NCBI GenBank assembly: GCA_947175845.1
Contig: CAMWOK010000145.1
Location: forward strand, 1 to 7,356
Direction of reading: 5' to 3'
DNA length: 7,356 nucleotides
Source: an uncultured Lachnospiraceae bacterium
GTDB lineage: Bacteria; Bacillota; Clostridia; Lachnospirales; Lachnospiraceae
Positions 1-5,481 of the stretch are shown here, one piece after another. Every line of letters starts with the position of its first letter. Position 1 is the stretch's first letter. Position numbers and translations under genes: made by a program. The notes below the pieces were generated by a model that had not been told where the DNA came from, made no database searches, and saw only the letters and a list, made by a program, of their open reading frames with translations.

Positions 1-590
1 GTTGCCACCGCCGCACCGCCGACACCCCACTTCAATCCTCTGATAAAAAACAAATCCAGAAAAATGTTGAGCACCGCAGAAATCCCCAGAAAACACAGCG
101 GTATCAGCGAATTGCCGAGCGCGCGCATAAAATTCGCGGCAAAATTGTAGAGGAAGGTCGCCACAATCCCCGCAAATATCCACAGAAGATACTCTTTCAT
201 AAACGGCGCCACCTCCGCGGGCACACGGAGAAACGCGAGAATCCCATATATCCCTGCATAGACCAGAACATTCAGCGTCACCGTGACTGCGCCAATCATC
301 AGAAACGCCATGTAGATTCCCTTTTCCAGCCTGTCGTGGTCACGCCTGCCAAACTGCATGGAAAAAAAGGCACTGCTGCCCATGCAGAGTCCCAGTATAA
401 TTGATGTCACAAATATCATCAGCGTGTACGAGGACCCGACTGCCGCCAGCGCATTTTTGCCCAGATACCGCCCGACAATCAGTGTGTCCACCACATTGTA
501 AAGCTGCTGAAGCACATTGCCCACCATGATTGGAAAGGCGAACTTCAGCAGGTTTTTTATAATGCTTCCCTGTGTTAGATCGTAGTTCAT
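1..590 (-). CDS. MATE-family multidrug/sodium efflux transporter (N-terminal part, cut by window edge)
   Basis: This is an inner-membrane antiporter of the MATE family, which exports drugs or metabolites using Na+ or H+ gradients; the substrate cannot be told from sequence. 196 codons are visible and the frame is open to the left edge, so somewhat under half of a typical 440-460 residue protein is present. The N-terminus has the family signature around residues 18-40 (FAFPIMVGNVLQQLYNVVDT followed by LIVGRYLG). Several hydrophobic membrane segments follow, then the ANFMRALGNS loop near residues 152-161, which is typical between TM4 and TM5. The start at 588-590 is supported by AAAGG at 597-601, 6 nt upstream. 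A TGTTATAAT extended -10 lies about 95 nt upstream. It is transcribed divergently from the signalling gene at 1205 and is clearly different in sequence from the other MATE gene at 4075-5457. Confidence 0.93.
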   Translation of the reverse strand, partial: MNYDLTQGSIIKNLLKFAFPIMVGNVLQQLYNVVDTLIVGRYLGKNALAAVGSSYTLMIFVTSIILGLCMGSSAFFSMQFGRRDHDRLEKGIYMAFLMIGAVTVTLNVLVYAGIYGILAFLRVPAEVAPFMKEYLLWIFAGIVATFLYNFAANFMRALGNSLIPLCFLGISAVLNIFLDLFFIRGLKWGVGGAAVA

Positions 591-680
591 ATTTTACCTT
601 TCGTGCTGCGGCATATCATATCGTCCTCTTTGTATTCGACGTATGCCAGTTTCGTATTTCTGCACCCTTTCCTGCCACAA

Positions 681-689
681 ATTATAACA
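681..689 (-). promoter_or_regulatory. Extended -10 promoter for the MATE gene
   Basis: On the minus strand this reads TGTTATAAT: a perfect TATAAT preceded by the TG of an extended -10. No good TTGACA-like -35 sits 16-18 bp upstream, which is tolerable for an extended -10 promoter. Transcription would start near 674, leaving a leader of about 84 nt before the ATG at 590. The -10 overlaps the last codons of the adjacent pseudogene remnant. Assigned by pattern only. Confidence 0.5.
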
Positions 690-873
690 TAAACCTCACC
701 ATAATACGTTCTTCCACTCCATCCTCCACCTTATCAAGCATAAATGCCTTAATGCCTTCCTCGCGCCCCTGATAGAGCAGTATATCATCTCTTGAAGGCT
801 ACTCCATTGTCATATCGCACACCTCCTTATCCTCCGACAGGAACTTGCCCGATTCAAAAGCAGCCTGGAACAT
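682..873 (-). pseudogene. Remnant of an Rpn/PD-(D/E)XK nuclease-transposase-like protein (C-terminal tail, in-frame stop)
   Basis: Read on the minus strand from the ATG at 871-873, the frame gives MFQAAFESGKFLSEDKEVCD and then MTME. A TAG at 799-801 interrupts it, and the same frame continues as GREEGIKAFMLDKVEDGVEE followed by RIMVRFML and a TAA at 682-684. The GREEGIKA...LD..E.GV.EERI pattern resembles the C-terminal tail of Rpn/PDDEXK_2-type proteins (recombination-promoting nuclease or putative transposase), which are abundant in Lachnospiraceae. The nuclease core is absent. A full-length member is roughly 250-330 residues; only 64 codons remain, with a stop inside. I infer decay of a once longer gene. 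The assignment comes from memory of the family tail and is moderately uncertain. Confidence 0.5.
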
Positions 874-1109
874 ATATTGATTATAGCACAACTGTCACGA
901 CGCCTGCAATCAGATTATAAGGTAATTCGCCTGATCTCTGTACCTTTCAGGGTCATTGCTGGTCGGATTCTGATGCATCTCATAGCCATAACAGGTGACA
1001 GCTTCCGGCAGGCTCGGGAAACAATTCAATGAATTTTCAGCACGAAGGCAACATCTTCCCCACCAAAACGAAAAAATCCTCTGAAATCAGAAAATAAACA
1101 AATTTATGG
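874..1109. other. Intergenic stretch with no recognised gene
   Basis: There is no intact gene with a start and ribosome binding site here. On the minus strand a TATAAT (880-885) lies just upstream of the remnant at 682-873. Also on the minus strand, an open frame without a good start codon runs from about 1086 to a stop at 910-912 and includes YGYEMHQNPTSNDPERYRD. It looks protein-like but I cannot assign it. Together with the adjacent remnant this suggests decayed genes, but that is an inference. Confidence 0.4.
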
Positions 1110-1138
1110 TTGTTAATTGTCCAATAATTTTATAGAAT
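1110..1138 (+). promoter_or_regulatory. Sigma-A-type promoter of the CheX/receiver gene
   Basis: A -35 TTGTTA (1110-1115) and a -10 TAGAAT (1133-1138) are separated by exactly 17 bp. The -35 matches consensus at 4 of 6 bases and the -10 at 5 of 6. Transcription would start near 1145, giving a leader of about 60 nt before the ATG at 1205. This argues against the in-frame ATG at 1145 as the true start, because it would fall at the transcript's 5' end without a ribosome binding site. Confidence 0.6.
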
Positions 1139-1187
1139 AATAGTATGGTGCCATGCGCCATATATAACAACTCAGACAACAGAGACA

Positions 1188-1195
1188 GAAAGGTG
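1188..1195 (+). promoter_or_regulatory. Ribosome binding site that sets the start at 1205
   Basis: GAAAGGTG lies 9 nt upstream of the ATG at 1205. The alternative in-frame ATG at 1145 is preceded only by AT-rich promoter sequence with no purine-rich site. Confidence 0.65.
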
Positions 1196-1204
1196 CTGAT
1201 TGCT

Positions 1205-2509
1205 ATGTTTATACAATTATTTAGCAACTATTTGGTCGAACAATCGGTCATAACAACGGAACAGAGGGACTATCTTCAGGCAGAAATGCAGAAGACGCAT
1301 GTCAAGCTCGGCACGATTGCGGTTGCGGACGGTCTGCTGACAGAGGCGCAGGCGGATGAAATCAACCACCAGCAGACGCAGAAGAATGAACTGTTTGGCA
1401 ATATCGCCATACAGATGGGCTATCTGACGGACATACAGGTAGCAAAACTGCTCGAGAAGCAGGGGGACACGGCCATGAAATTTTTTCAGCTTTTGATGAA
1501 CACGATCGGGCTGACCATGGATACTGTCACCGAACATCTGCGTGGATTTCAGAAGGCAAACGGCTTCACAGATGAGGAGCTCGATGCCCTGAAAAGGGAG
1601 GACATCGAGAGTATCATTCCGCTCTTTGCCACGGTGCGGGATGAGACCATTACAAATCTTGCCGGTCTTGTCATGCGCAATCTCACGCGCTTTGTCACCA
1701 GCAATTTCTATTTTGGCAGAATGAAAAAAGCCAGCGATTACGCGTACAGCATGCTGGCAGGCCAAAAATCGGTCGGCGATTACGACATCTTCCTCGGCTT
1801 TGGCGCCACCGACGAGCTCGCCGGCATCATCAAGCTCGCCGAAAACTATGCAGACACTGTCGCTGTCACTAGCAGTGACGAGGTTTATGACGCCGTCTGC
1901 GAGTTTGCCAACCTGAACAACGGCCTCTTTGACTCCGTGCTCAGCGATGATGATGTTTTTATCGAGATGATTCCGCCAGAAGTCTATCTGAACCAGCAGC
2001 TGTTCGGAAATGCTTACTACATGCCAGTCTACATCGACGGCGCACAGTTTGACCTGATTATCTCGACGGATGCAGCCTTTGTTCCGGGAGACAAGCCCCA
2101 CGAGCTGAACCTGAAAAAGACGGATTTTGACACCAGCACCACCGGGTCGCTGCCCACTGTGCTTGTCGTCGACGATTCTTCGCTCATTCGCAAGGTTCTG
2201 ATTAAACTGCTCAACGAGAATGGCTATCACGTTGTAGGCGAGGCCACAAACGGTCTCGAAGGGGTTGAACTGTACAAGGAACTGCATCCCGACATCGTGA
2301 CGCTGGACATCACCATGCCTGTGATGGACGGTGTGACAGCACTCAAACAAATCAAAGAGTATGATCCTGACGCAATGGTTGCCATGATTTCTGCAGCCGG
2401 TCAGAAGGACAAGCTCATGGACGCACTGCGCGAAGGCGCCGAACTGTTCTTTACCAAACCATTTAACGCACAGGAGGTCGTTTCAAGTCTGCGCAGTTCT
2501 GAATATTGA
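1205..2509 (+). CDS. Three-domain signalling protein: MshEN-like repeats, CheX-like phosphatase domain, CheY-like receiver
   Basis: A cytoplasmic protein of 434 residues from the chosen start. Residues 34-57 and 63-86 are two tandem copies of a GspE-N/MshEN-like motif (KLGTIAVADGLLT...Q and FGNIAIQMGYLTD...Q, each with G-x6-G and a terminal Gln). MshEN domains in type II secretion/pilus ATPases can bind c-di-GMP. Residues about 145-290 look like CheX/CheC-type CheY-P phosphatase, with the D-x3-E-x2-N motif (E233, N236) followed by Pro257/258. Residues 317-434 are a full receiver: acidic pair D323/D324, phospho-acceptor D368 in LDITMPVMDG, S396, and K418 in FTKPF. No DNA-binding or enzymatic output domain follows. 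I infer a phosphorylation module with its own phosphatase domain, possibly tuned by a nucleotide ligand. No kinase, flagellar or other chemotaxis gene is in the window. The receiver is certain, CheX likely and MshEN plausible. Confidence 0.9.
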   Translation: MFIQLFSNYLVEQSVITTEQRDYLQAEMQKTHVKLGTIAVADGLLTEAQADEINHQQTQKNELFGNIAIQMGYLTDIQVAKLLEKQGDTAMKFFQLLMNTIGLTMDTVTEHLRGFQKANGFTDEELDALKREDIESIIPLFATVRDETITNLAGLVMRNLTRFVTSNFYFGRMKKASDYAYSMLAGQKSVGDYDIFLGFGATDELAGIIKLAENYADTVAVTSSDEVYDAVCEFANLNNGLFDSVLSDDDVFIEMIPPEVYLNQQLFGNAYYMPVYIDGAQFDLIISTDAAFVPGDKPHELNLKKTDFDTSTTGSLPTVLVVDDSSLIRKVLIKLLNENGYHVVGEATNGLEGVELYKELHPDIVTLDITMPVMDGVTALKQIKEYDPDAMVAMISAAGQKDKLMDALREGAELFFTKPFNAQEVVSSLRSSEY

Positions 2510-2538
2510 CATTTCTTAACACAATTATTGATGTAAAT

Positions 2539-2589
2539 AAAAATTCCCCTGAATGCACAGCCTAGCTGTGTACTTTCAGAGGAATTTTT
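2539..2589. terminator. Bidirectional intrinsic terminator between convergent genes
   Basis: A long hairpin has outer arms AAAAATTCC (2539-2547) and GGAATTTTT (2581-2589). They continue, after one C/A mismatch, with CTGAA/TTCAG and an inner CACAG/CTGTG stem around a CCTAG loop. The T-run on each strand makes it usable in both directions, 30 nt after the stop of the plus-strand gene and 47 nt beyond the stop of the minus-strand amidase. Confidence 0.88.
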
Positions 2590-2593
2590 CTCT

Positions 2594-2621
2594 ATGTATC
2601 TTTTTTAATGCATCTTTTTTA
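2594..2621. repeat. Tandem 14-bp duplication
   Basis: ATGTATCTTTTTTA is immediately followed by ATGCATCTTTTTTA, differing at one base. It lies between the terminator and the stop codon of the amidase gene. It is probably a replication-slippage product without coding content. Confidence 0.6.
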
Positions 2622-2635
2622 TTGTATCAGTGTTT

Positions 2636-3796
2636 TTATAAGTTGAAGTTTGCCACATCATCCAACAGTTTCTGCCACGCATCCTCGTGTTTCACATAGT
2701 AAATCGGGCAGAGCTTGCCACCGCAGTCATAGTGGCGCAGGATATCCTCGGGTTCCAGATCATATTTGTCTATCAGCCATGCAAGCATCTCAATCAGGGA
2801 ATCGTAGGTTTCCTGCGTAAATGCGCCGTCTTTATCCAGATAACAGCACTCTATCGAGATGGAGTCGCCATTTCTCTCCACCACGGCGTAAGCTTCCTCA
2901 TGCAGCGGAATGCACTGTATAATCTCCCCTTCATAGCCGATGATAAAATGTGCGCTCGCCGCGCGTTCATGCGTCTGTCCAAGGTTCTCAAAGTAACTGC
3001 GGTTCTGCGCTGCAGATGTCCCTGGATTTGCCGTGTAGTGAACAAAGATATTATTGACCTGGGCAAGTGTCGTGCCCGGGCGGTTGTACTCGCTTACCGT
3101 CAGAAAATTCTGCTCAATCTCCGGCCTTTTCTCCACAGTGACAGGGGCAGCTGTCTCTTCCTCCACAGCTGATTTCACAGTCGGCGTCTTCGCCTGCGAG
3201 GGTATTTCCCTCATGGCACTCCGGTAAAAACTTTTTGCCATGTACACGGTAACGATGCACATGACAGCGACCCACAACAGGGTAAAGTATTGATTCCCCC
3301 GGGAATGCCGCCCCGCTTTCTTTCGCTTTATGCTCTGTACTTTTGCATGTGTTCTCGGCGGCTGTGCAGCCAAAACAGTTCTCCGCTGTCTGTATGACGC
3401 CTCATATACACTGCGCTGTCTGACTCCCGGCATATCCATCTGTACTGTCCTGCTTCTCCCAGAACCCGTCCGCGGCGCTCTGGAGCTGATGGTCTGTATC
3501 TGTCGTGACGCCCCTCTTTGCGATGCTGGTCTGGAGTGCGCCATCCGTGTTGTTTCCGCCCTCCTTGTACGGTCGGGCCTTGCCATTTTGGCATATCGCG
3601 CATTGTCTGCCCGCGCATGTCCTGCACTGCCCATCCGATCTGTTCCTGCGCGCCTTGCGCCTGCTGTCCTGCTGTAATTGGTTGTGTTTCTCCTTCTGTG
3701 CCTATCGGACCTGGCATGTGATCTGGCGTTTCCTGGTGTGCTCACTACCTGCCACAATTCCAGCTCTCTGTTCTGCTGCTGTGCCTGATTCCCCAT
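2636..3796 (-). CDS. Membrane-anchored N-acetylmuramoyl-L-alanine amidase (Amidase_2/PGRP fold) with Arg-rich cytoplasmic tail
   Basis: 386 residues. The C-terminal domain (about 245-380) is a zinc amidase of the Amidase_2 family, which cuts the bond between N-acetylmuramic acid and L-alanine in peptidoglycan. Zinc ligands are predicted as H253 (FVHYTANPG), H355 and C363 (RHYDCGGKLCP). K361, two residues before the Cys, matches the catalytic Lys of T7 lysozyme. One membrane segment spans about 170-187 (YFTLLWVAVMCIVTVYMA). The basic flank KRKKAGRHSR before it predicts that the N-terminus is inside and the enzyme outside, joined by an acidic/Pro-containing linker (about 200-245). The first 166 residues are low-complexity with about 34 Arg and only 5 Lys. 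The start is supported by GAGGAG (3805-3810), 8 nt upstream. The gene is probably transcribed from its own promoter at 3979-4008. Likely roles are cell-wall remodelling, division or spore-related lysis; the sequence does not decide among them. Confidence 0.92.
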   Translation of the reverse strand: MGNQAQQQNRELELWQVVSTPGNARSHARSDRHRRRNTTNYSRTAGARRAGTDRMGSAGHARADNARYAKMARPDRTRRAETTRMAHSRPASQRGASRQIQTISSRAPRTGSGRSRTVQMDMPGVRQRSVYEASYRQRRTVLAAQPPRTHAKVQSIKRKKAGRHSRGNQYFTLLWVAVMCIVTVYMAKSFYRSAMREIPSQAKTPTVKSAVEEETAAPVTVEKRPEIEQNFLTVSEYNRPGTTLAQVNNIFVHYTANPGTSAAQNRSYFENLGQTHERAASAHFIIGYEGEIIQCIPLHEEAYAVVERNGDSISIECCYLDKDGAFTQETYDSLIEMLAWLIDKYDLEPEDILRHYDCGGKLCPIYYVKHEDAWQKLLDDVANFNL

Positions 3797-3876
3797 AAGT
3801 ACTTCTCCTCACAATAACATATATCCTTCGTGCTGCCCGCATTCCCCTCTAACTCCCATCTGTCCGTCTCGCGGTC

Positions 3877-3917
3877 TTCGGATTTGTATGCTGCTTTCGC
3901 AGGCATACAAATCCGGA
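3877..3917 (-). other. Strong hairpin with GAAA tetraloop in the amidase leader
   Basis: Arms 3880-3891 and 3903-3914 form a perfect 12-bp stem (GGATTTGTATGC with GCATACAAATCC). It is extended outward by C-G, a wobble and T-A pair, and inward by a 3-bp TGC/GCA stem after a one-base bulge. In minus-strand RNA the loop reads GAAA closed by C-G, a classic GNRA tetraloop; in plus-strand RNA it would read UUUC. That favours function in the minus-strand transcript, i.e. the 5' leader of the amidase mRNA. No U-run follows on either strand, so it is not a standard terminator. It matches no riboswitch class that I recognise. Confidence 0.6.
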
Positions 3918-3919
3918 TG

Positions 3920-3938
3920 GTGAAATTTTATATTTCAC
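3920..3938 (-). other. Second small hairpin in the amidase leader
   Basis: GTGAAAT (3920-3926) pairs perfectly with ATTTCAC (3932-3938) around a 5-nt AT-rich loop, only 2 nt away from the larger hairpin. On the minus strand it comes first after the predicted transcription start near 3972. It is AT-rich and weak alone; its proximity to the large hairpin is what makes it worth recording. Confidence 0.4.
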
Positions 3939-3978
3939 TATATATTAGACAATATAAATCCATAAAAAGTTGCACGAT

Positions 3979-4008
3979 ATAATATAAAATTATTATAAAC
4001 TTTGTAAA
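3979..4008 (-). promoter_or_regulatory. Candidate sigma-A promoter of the amidase gene
   Basis: On the minus strand TTTACA (4003-4008) and TATTAT (3979-3984) are separated by 18 bp, and each matches consensus at 5 of 6 positions. Transcription would start near 3972 with a leader of about 175 nt containing both hairpins. The surroundings (3940-4065) are very AT-rich, so other -10-like sequences occur by chance. Confidence 0.45.
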
Positions 4009-4029
4009 TTTGTCTTTGATTCCAGAAGT

Positions 4030-4038
4030 ATTATAACA
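4030..4038 (-). promoter_or_regulatory. Alternative extended -10 upstream of the amidase gene
   Basis: The minus strand reads TGTTATAAT, identical to the extended -10 of the MATE gene at 681-689. No convincing -35 is present. It would start transcription near 4023, about 50 nt farther upstream than the other candidate. Confidence 0.35.
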
Positions 4039-4074
4039 CATCAAGTTCTAAAAAATCTCTAAAATATGCACGAC

Positions 4075-5457
4075 TTACCTGTTCTGTACAATAAAATTGT
4101 CAGCAAGCAGCCATCTGCCGCTCCAAAAGCGCCAGACAAAGATAACTGCCCGCACTGTCCAGTCTGCGAACATGCCAATCCACACCGCCATCGGTCCAAA
4201 ATTCCAGACTCTGACCAGATAGATACACAGTGCCACCCTGCAGCACCACATGGTTATCGTAGATACAATCATTGAGAACCGGACATCCCCCGCCGCCCGC
4301 AGTCCATACGATATGACAAAGGAGCCCGTCCACGCAAGCGGCTTTACAATTGTGATCGCCACAACCATCTCAAAACACATCGCTGCCGCCCCTGCCTCCA
4401 TACCGGCAAGCCATGTCACAGGTTTCGTGATAGCAAGCACCACCAGACAGGAGACCAGGATTCCTGCCCACGCGATGCCTGTCAGCTTCACAATGTAGTA
4501 CTTTGCCTCCTCCCGCCTGCCTGCACCGATGCACTGCCCGACCACCGTCATCAGACCGATGCCGACACCGACGCCGAACACGCCGTTCAGACTCTCGAGA
4601 ATATTGGTCATAGCCTGCGCCGCGATCGCCACCGTTCCCATTGTCGAGACTGTCGACTGAATCGCAAGCTTGCCAAACTGAAACATGCCATTCTCTATCC
4701 CTGACGGAATGCCGATTGCCATAATTTTCCAGATCAGAGGCATATCCGGCCGAATCCTGAGATAGTCCGTCACCACAATCACCTGCCGCGGCTTTCTGAG
4801 GCAGTAAAAGATGACAACCATAGAAAAAACACGTGATATCAATGTGGCAAGCGCCGCCCCTGCCACACTCCATCCAAACACATAGATGAACACTGCGTTC
4901 CCCGCAACATTCAGCACATTGGAGATCACGGACACCTTCATCGGAAATCTGGAATTCCCTCCAGCCCGGAACAGTGCCGCCCCCACACTGAACAGCGCCA
5001 GAAACGGGTACGAGATGACTGTGATGAGAAAGTACACAAGGCATCCCTTCATCACCGCATCTTCCACCTCGCCGAAAATAACGCGCAGCATTCGCTCTCT
5101 GCCAGCCAGGCAGGCCAGCATAACGCCCATTGAAATAACCGTCACAGTGAGCACCACCTGCCGTGCCGCCCTGTTCGTCGCCCTTGCATCCCCATTGCCA
5201 AGATACTGTGAACATATGATTGCAGCTCCCGCCGCCATCGCCGAGAACACCTGAATCACCAGATTATTGAAGGAGTCCACCAGCGATACGGCAGATATGG
5301 CCTCACTCCCTACTGTCGACACCATCATTGTGTCAACCATTCCCATAAAAGAGTTGAGCAGCTGCTCCACAATTATAGGGACAAGCAGCAAACACAGCGC
5401 CCGATTGTCAAATAATATATTGTCCCAGTCTACCTTCTTTTTATCATATAGTTTCAT
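4075..5457 (-). CDS. MATE-family efflux transporter (complete)
   Basis: 460 residues, the usual MATE length, with about twelve hydrophobic membrane segments in two pseudo-symmetric halves (roughly 20-230 and 240-450). Family features include PIIVEQLLNSFMGMVDTMMV (27-46), the cytoplasmic loop after SQYLGNGDARAT (83-94), FRAGGNSRFPM (163-173) and the second-half entry GIPSGIENGMFQFGKL (249-264). It is predicted to export cationic drugs or metabolites coupled to Na+ or H+; the substrate is unknown. The ribosome binding site is weak (AGGG, 7 nt before the ATG). Translation may be coupled to the HAD gene, whose stop is 24 bp upstream, which suggests one transcript. No terminator hairpin follows the stop, so some read-through into the amidase leader is possible. 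It belongs to a different MATE subgroup, by eye, from the gene at the left edge. Confidence 0.95.
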   Translation of the reverse strand: MKLYDKKKVDWDNILFDNRALCLLLVPIIVEQLLNSFMGMVDTMMVSTVGSEAISAVSLVDSFNNLVIQVFSAMAAGAAIICSQYLGNGDARATNRAARQVVLTVTVISMGVMLACLAGRERMLRVIFGEVEDAVMKGCLVYFLITVISYPFLALFSVGAALFRAGGNSRFPMKVSVISNVLNVAGNAVFIYVFGWSVAGAALATLISRVFSMVVIFYCLRKPRQVIVVTDYLRIRPDMPLIWKIMAIGIPSGIENGMFQFGKLAIQSTVSTMGTVAIAAQAMTNILESLNGVFGVGVGIGLMTVVGQCIGAGRREEAKYYIVKLTGIAWAGILVSCLVVLAITKPVTWLAGMEAGAAAMCFEMVVAITIVKPLAWTGSFVISYGLRAAGDVRFSMIVSTITMWCCRVALCIYLVRVWNFGPMAVWIGMFADWTVRAVIFVWRFWSGRWLLADNFIVQNR

Positions 5458-5481
5458 CTGTCCGCCCTGATATCTACTGCC

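Noticed and set aside
572..772. Plus-strand 66-codon open frame over the MATE promoter
   Set aside because: There is no ribosome binding site, the composition is unlike a real protein, and it is antisense to the remnant and the MATE start.
1026..1079. Short minus-strand reading with FRFGGEDVAFVL, reminiscent of a GGDEF active-site segment
   Set aside because: Only about 18 codons before a stop, in a different frame from neighbouring debris, with no GG(D/E)EF motif and no supporting flanks; probably chance.
1145..1204. In-frame ATG at 1145 as the start of the CheX/receiver gene (20 extra residues)
   Set aside because: There is no ribosome binding site and it coincides with the predicted transcription start of the promoter at 1110-1138. 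The ATG at 1205 has GAAAGGTG at good spacing, and the extra residues look like untranslated leader.
1217..2350. Long minus-strand open frame (377 codons) opposite the CheX/receiver gene
   Set aside because: It is a shadow of the plus-strand gene, has no recognisable domain, and the plus strand has a promoter, ribosome binding site, conserved receiver residues and terminator.
3328..3717. Several extra open frames on both strands over the amidase tail
   Set aside because: GC-rich low-complexity coding sequence leaves few stops in any frame. Only the amidase frame has a ribosome binding site and leads into a conserved domain.
3877..3938. The amidase-leader hairpins as an intrinsic terminator or known riboswitch
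   Set aside because: No U-run follows on either strand, and I could not match c-di-GMP, purine, cobalamin or other familiar riboswitch core sequences.
4370..5215. 281-codon minus-strand open frame within the second MATE gene
   Set aside because: Its composition (Gly, Cys, Arg, Trp) is typical of an out-of-frame reading; the MATE frame has family motifs and membrane segments over the same bases.
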